Origin: Patescibacteria group bacterium
GTDB lineage: Bacteria > Patescibacteriota > Patescibacteriia > UBA2591 > PGYQ01
Direction of reading: 5' to 3'
NCBI GenBank assembly: GCA_020061725.1
Contig: JAGUXS010000036.1
Span: forward strand, 1 to 7,090
DNA: 7,090 nucleotides
Under the pieces are notes generated by a model. The model was not told the DNA's origin. It made no database searches and was given only the letters and a program-made list of their open reading frames with translations. Position numbers and translations under genes: made by a program. Below are positions 5,157 through 7,090 of this stretch, in pieces. The stretch's first letter is position 1; the number at the start of each line of letters is the position of its first letter.

Positions 5157-5317
5157 AATAGGCAAAATTTTAGAAAAAAATTTTATAAAATTCTAAATTT
5201 AAATATCCATAAAATACAATTAGGGTTTGAAATTTATAGTTTGATTGAGTATTAGAATTTAATCTATTTTACTGAAGGAGAATTATATTTTCAACGATTA
5301 AGATTAGTAAAAATATA

Positions 5318-5349
5318 AAAAACCACTTAAATTAATTTAAGTGGTTTTT
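5318..5349. terminator. Bidirectional terminator between convergent pilB-like gene and glgA
   Basis: A perfect palindrome with 16-bp arms centred between 5333 and 5334 (core AACCACTTAAATTAATTTAA followed by GTGGTT). Each arm ends in a T-run on its own strand. On + it is followed by AACGCTTTTTT; on - by TATATTTTT. It can therefore end transcription from both converging genes. The glgA stop codon (5337-5339 on the - strand) lies inside it, so the last four or so codons of glgA form part of the hairpin. Confidence 0.75.
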
Positions 5350-6830
5350 AACGCTTTTTTAAATAAATCTATATATTTTTTTGCTGGAAGTTCCCATGAA
5401 TAAGATTGTTTTATTGCTTTTTCTACTAAATATTCCCATGTTTTTGAATATTTATAATTTTCCAACGCCCTAGTAATAGCGATTAATAAATCTTCTTTCC
5501 AATGCCTTTTAAAAACAAAACCATTTCCTTGTTTGGTTTGAGGATTAAAATCCGTGATTGTGTCTGAAAGCCCTCCTGTTTCATGAACAATCGGAATAGA
5601 TCCATAACGCAAACTTTTTAATTGAGCTGTGCCGCAAGGTTCAAATTTTGAAGGCAATAAAAGCATATCTGAACCGGCATGAATTTTACTTTCCATTTTT
5701 TCAGAAAATGTTGAACAAAAAGCGATTTTATGCGGGTGTTTTTTTGCGGTTTTTTTTAAAAAATCGCAAAAATTTTTATCTCCTTCGCCGAGTATTATAA
5801 ATTGCGCGTTTAAATGAAGAAGATGAATCATATTTTCTATAATTAAATTAAATCCTTTTTGTTCGGTTATTCGACTAGCCATTCCAATTAAAGGAATTTG
5901 AGAATTTTTTTCTAAACCAGCTTCTTTTTGTAGAGCTAATTTATTTGCTCTCTTTTTTTCTCTAAAAGTTTTCCAATCATATTTAAAATAAATATTTTTA
6001 TCAAAAGTCGGATTAAAAATTATAGAATCAATTCCATTAACAATGCCGTATAAATTTTTTTTCTTTGAATTTAAAATTCTTTGCATTCCCTGTCCAAATT
6101 GAGGGGTTAGGATTTCTTGCGCGTAACGTTCGCTTACCGTGTTAATAACATTAGAATGTAAAATTCCCCTTTTGGCAAAATTAATATTTTCTAATTTTGG
6201 ATCATCAAAAAATGGCAAGTTATTTTTTCCATCATCTTTTTCTTTTAAAGGAATTTCCCACCAATTTTTTCCCATTTGAAAAGTAAGATTATGAATGGTA
6301 AAAACGGTGGATGTTTTTTTAAAAAAAGGATCATTTTTAAATCTTAATTTTTTCTTTAAAAAATACGGAATTAATCCGGTTTGCCAATCATGACATTGAA
6401 TAATGTCTGGTCTAAAATTTATTAATTTTAATAGTTGTAAAGCGGCTAAATCAAAAAGCACAAAACGAGCATTTTCATGTTTTGAACCATAAAGTTGTTG
6501 GTTTGATTTTTTTGCTTGATGTTTCCAATAAAAAAATTTTTTATTGGAAATAAAATACACTTGCAATCCTTCTAATAATTCTCCTTTCCATAAATCGATT
6601 TTTAAAATATTTTTTTCGTCTATTTTTAAAGAAAAATCCTTTTGAAAACATTTAAGTTTAAATTTTTTTTCATCTATTAATTTTTCATAAAAAGGGGTAA
6701 TTATAATAACAGAATGACCCAAACGAAACAAAGCTTTTGAAAGAGAACGAGTTACATCGGCCATTCCGCCTGTTTTAGAAAAAGGATCAACTTCTGAAGA
6801 AACAACAGCTATTTTTAATAGATTTTTCAT
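5337..6830 (-). CDS. glgA: Glycogen (starch) synthase, GT5 family
   Basis: Cytoplasmic glucosyltransferase that extends alpha-1,4-glucan from a nucleotide-activated glucose; bacterial GlgA normally uses ADP-glucose. The 497 residues fit the family (about 480). The N-terminal Rossmann domain begins KIAVVSSEVDPFSKTGGMADV (6-26) with the sugar-nucleotide loop KTGGMAD, then HDWQTGLIPY (147-156) and FTIHNLTFQ (177-185). The C-terminal GT-B domain has YGIVNGID (261-268), ASRITEQKGF (318-327), ILGEGD (346-351), the acid motif SKFEPCGTAQL (394-404) and TGGLSDT (418-424). All hallmark residues are present. ATG at 6830 starts a standard N-terminus, with no Shine-Dalgarno. Its upstream neighbour in the same direction is tRNA-Ile; a -10-like TATAAT (6886-6891, - strand) could start its mRNA. 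No glgB, glgC or glgP lies nearby. Confidence 0.96.
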   Translation of the reverse strand: MKNLLKIAVVSSEVDPFSKTGGMADVTRSLSKALFRLGHSVIIITPFYEKLIDEKKFKLKCFQKDFSLKIDEKNILKIDLWKGELLEGLQVYFISNKKFFYWKHQAKKSNQQLYGSKHENARFVLFDLAALQLLKLINFRPDIIQCHDWQTGLIPYFLKKKLRFKNDPFFKKTSTVFTIHNLTFQMGKNWWEIPLKEKDDGKNNLPFFDDPKLENINFAKRGILHSNVINTVSERYAQEILTPQFGQGMQRILNSKKKNLYGIVNGIDSIIFNPTFDKNIYFKYDWKTFREKKRANKLALQKEAGLEKNSQIPLIGMASRITEQKGFNLIIENMIHLLHLNAQFIILGEGDKNFCDFLKKTAKKHPHKIAFCSTFSEKMESKIHAGSDMLLLPSKFEPCGTAQLKSLRYGSIPIVHETGGLSDTITDFNPQTKQGNGFVFKRHWKEDLLIAITRALENYKYSKTWEYLVEKAIKQSYSWELPAKKYIDLFKKALKTT

Positions 6831-6885
6831 AAGAAAACAAAAAAAAGAGGGAACACAACAAAAAAAACAAAAAATATTAAAATAA

Positions 6886-6891
6886 ATTATA
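6886..6891 (-). promoter_or_regulatory. Possible -10 box for glgA
   Basis: TATAAT on the - strand, about 55 bases upstream of the glgA ATG and downstream of tRNA-Ile. No -35 match stands at the right distance, and the surroundings are nearly pure A/T, so chance is a real alternative; glgA could instead be read through from tRNA-Ile. Confidence 0.27.
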
Positions 6892-6937
6892 TTTATTTTT
6901 AAATTTTAATTTTTACATTTTGATTTTTTATTTTTAC

Positions 6938-7014
6938 TGGTGGGCGCGCATGGATTCGAACCATGGACCTTTTCCTTATCAGAGAAACGCTCTAACCAAC
7001 TGAGCTACGCGCCC
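6938..7014 (-). tRNA. tRNA-Ile (anticodon GAT)
   Basis: Full cloverleaf of 77 bases including an encoded CCA (6938-6940). Read on the - strand: acceptor GGGCGCG/CGCGCCC with discriminator A, D-arm GCTC/GAGC with loop AGTTGGTTA, anticodon arm TTTCT/GGAAA with loop CTGATAA (anticodon GAT, isoleucine), variable loop AGGTC, T-arm CATGG/CCATG with loop TTCGAAT. It reads AUC and AUU. A -10-like TAAAAT (7029-7034, - strand) lies 14 bases upstream, similar to the spacing at tRNA-Arg. It is not in an rRNA operon here, where tRNA-Ile(GAT) is often found in bacteria. Confidence 0.97.
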
Positions 7015-7020
7015 AAAATA

Positions 7021-7090
7021 AATGCAGAATTTTAGGAATGCAGAGTTAAAAATTAAGAATGCAGAATTAAGAATGTGTAGAATGTAGAAT
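7021..7090. repeat. Degenerate tandem repeat, unit about AATGCAGAATTAAG
   Basis: At least five units, each opening with AATG, start at 7021, 7037, 7058, 7072 and 7081. The first three share AATGCAGA followed by an A/T-rich filler of variable length; the last two shorten to AATGTGTAG and AATGTAG. The array continues past the window end. It lies upstream of tRNA-Ile and overlaps its likely promoter. It contains no open frame of note. Variable unit length suggests repeated slippage rather than a regular binding-site array. Confidence 0.7.

Noticed and set aside
5169..5197. TTTAGAA/TTCTAAA hairpin behind the pilB-like gene
   Set aside because: Seven weak pairs with a 15-base A/T loop; the palindrome at 5318-5349 is a far better terminator.
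5274..5280. Perfect-looking Shine-Dalgarno GAAGGAG
   Set aside because: No ATG, GTG or TTG follows at a usable distance with an open frame; an isolated chance match or a trace of a lost gene.
1..7090. CRISPR array, transposase or integrase, phage genes, toxin-antitoxin pair
   Set aside because: I looked for regular direct repeats with spacers and for recombinase or toxin motifs and found none. The 7021-7090 repeat has irregular units and no spacers.

Overview
The window looks like a piece of a small, AT-rich bacterial genome. My best guess is a Candidate Phyla Radiation (Patescibacteria) organism or a relative. This rests on very low GC in the core genes (about 25% in a hand-counted part of tyrS), the near absence of Shine-Dalgarno sequences, a mosaic of unlinked single genes, an alanine-rich repeat protein and a small two-helix membrane protein of kinds I associate with that group, and a PilB/GspE-type ATPase without its N-terminal domain. 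The lineage is an inference; no rRNA or marker phylogeny is available here.

Left part (1-1706) is accessory and partly decaying. It begins with an alanine-rich, amphipathic repeat protein (86-538) that lacks a convincing N-terminus and is about 45% GC where counted. A 53-codon ORF of uncertain reality follows (548-709), then a strong UUCG-loop terminator (749-776). A good promoter (778-807) lies directly behind the terminator and points into about 400 bases without a believable gene. Within that stretch the composition jumps from about 15% GC (781-900) to about 50% GC (931-1120). The GC-rich island has several hairpins, two of them mutually exclusive, and is my best candidate for an undescribed structured RNA or intergenic element. 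It is followed by two adjacent broken genes: an XRE-type regulator with a 2-base deletion (1220-1430) and the N-terminal stub of a fold-type II PLP enzyme with a frameshift (1454-1706).

Middle part (1720-5156) holds housekeeping and surface genes on the + strand: tyrosyl-tRNA synthetase (1720-2946), a C-run/G-run hairpin (2990-3031), a two-helix membrane protein (3131-3616), a tRNA-Arg with the rare GCG anticodon (3681-3752), and a type IV pilus/type II secretion assembly ATPase (3984-5156).

Right part is on the - strand and converges on the ATPase gene: a glycogen synthase of the GT5 family (5337-6830), tRNA-Ile(GAT) upstream of it (6938-7014), and a degenerate tandem repeat running off the window end (7021-7090). 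A perfect 16-bp palindrome (5318-5349) ends both convergent genes and contains the glgA stop codon.

The genes do not form one pathway. TyrS and the two tRNAs serve translation, PilB powers pilus-like fibre assembly, and GlgA makes storage glucan.
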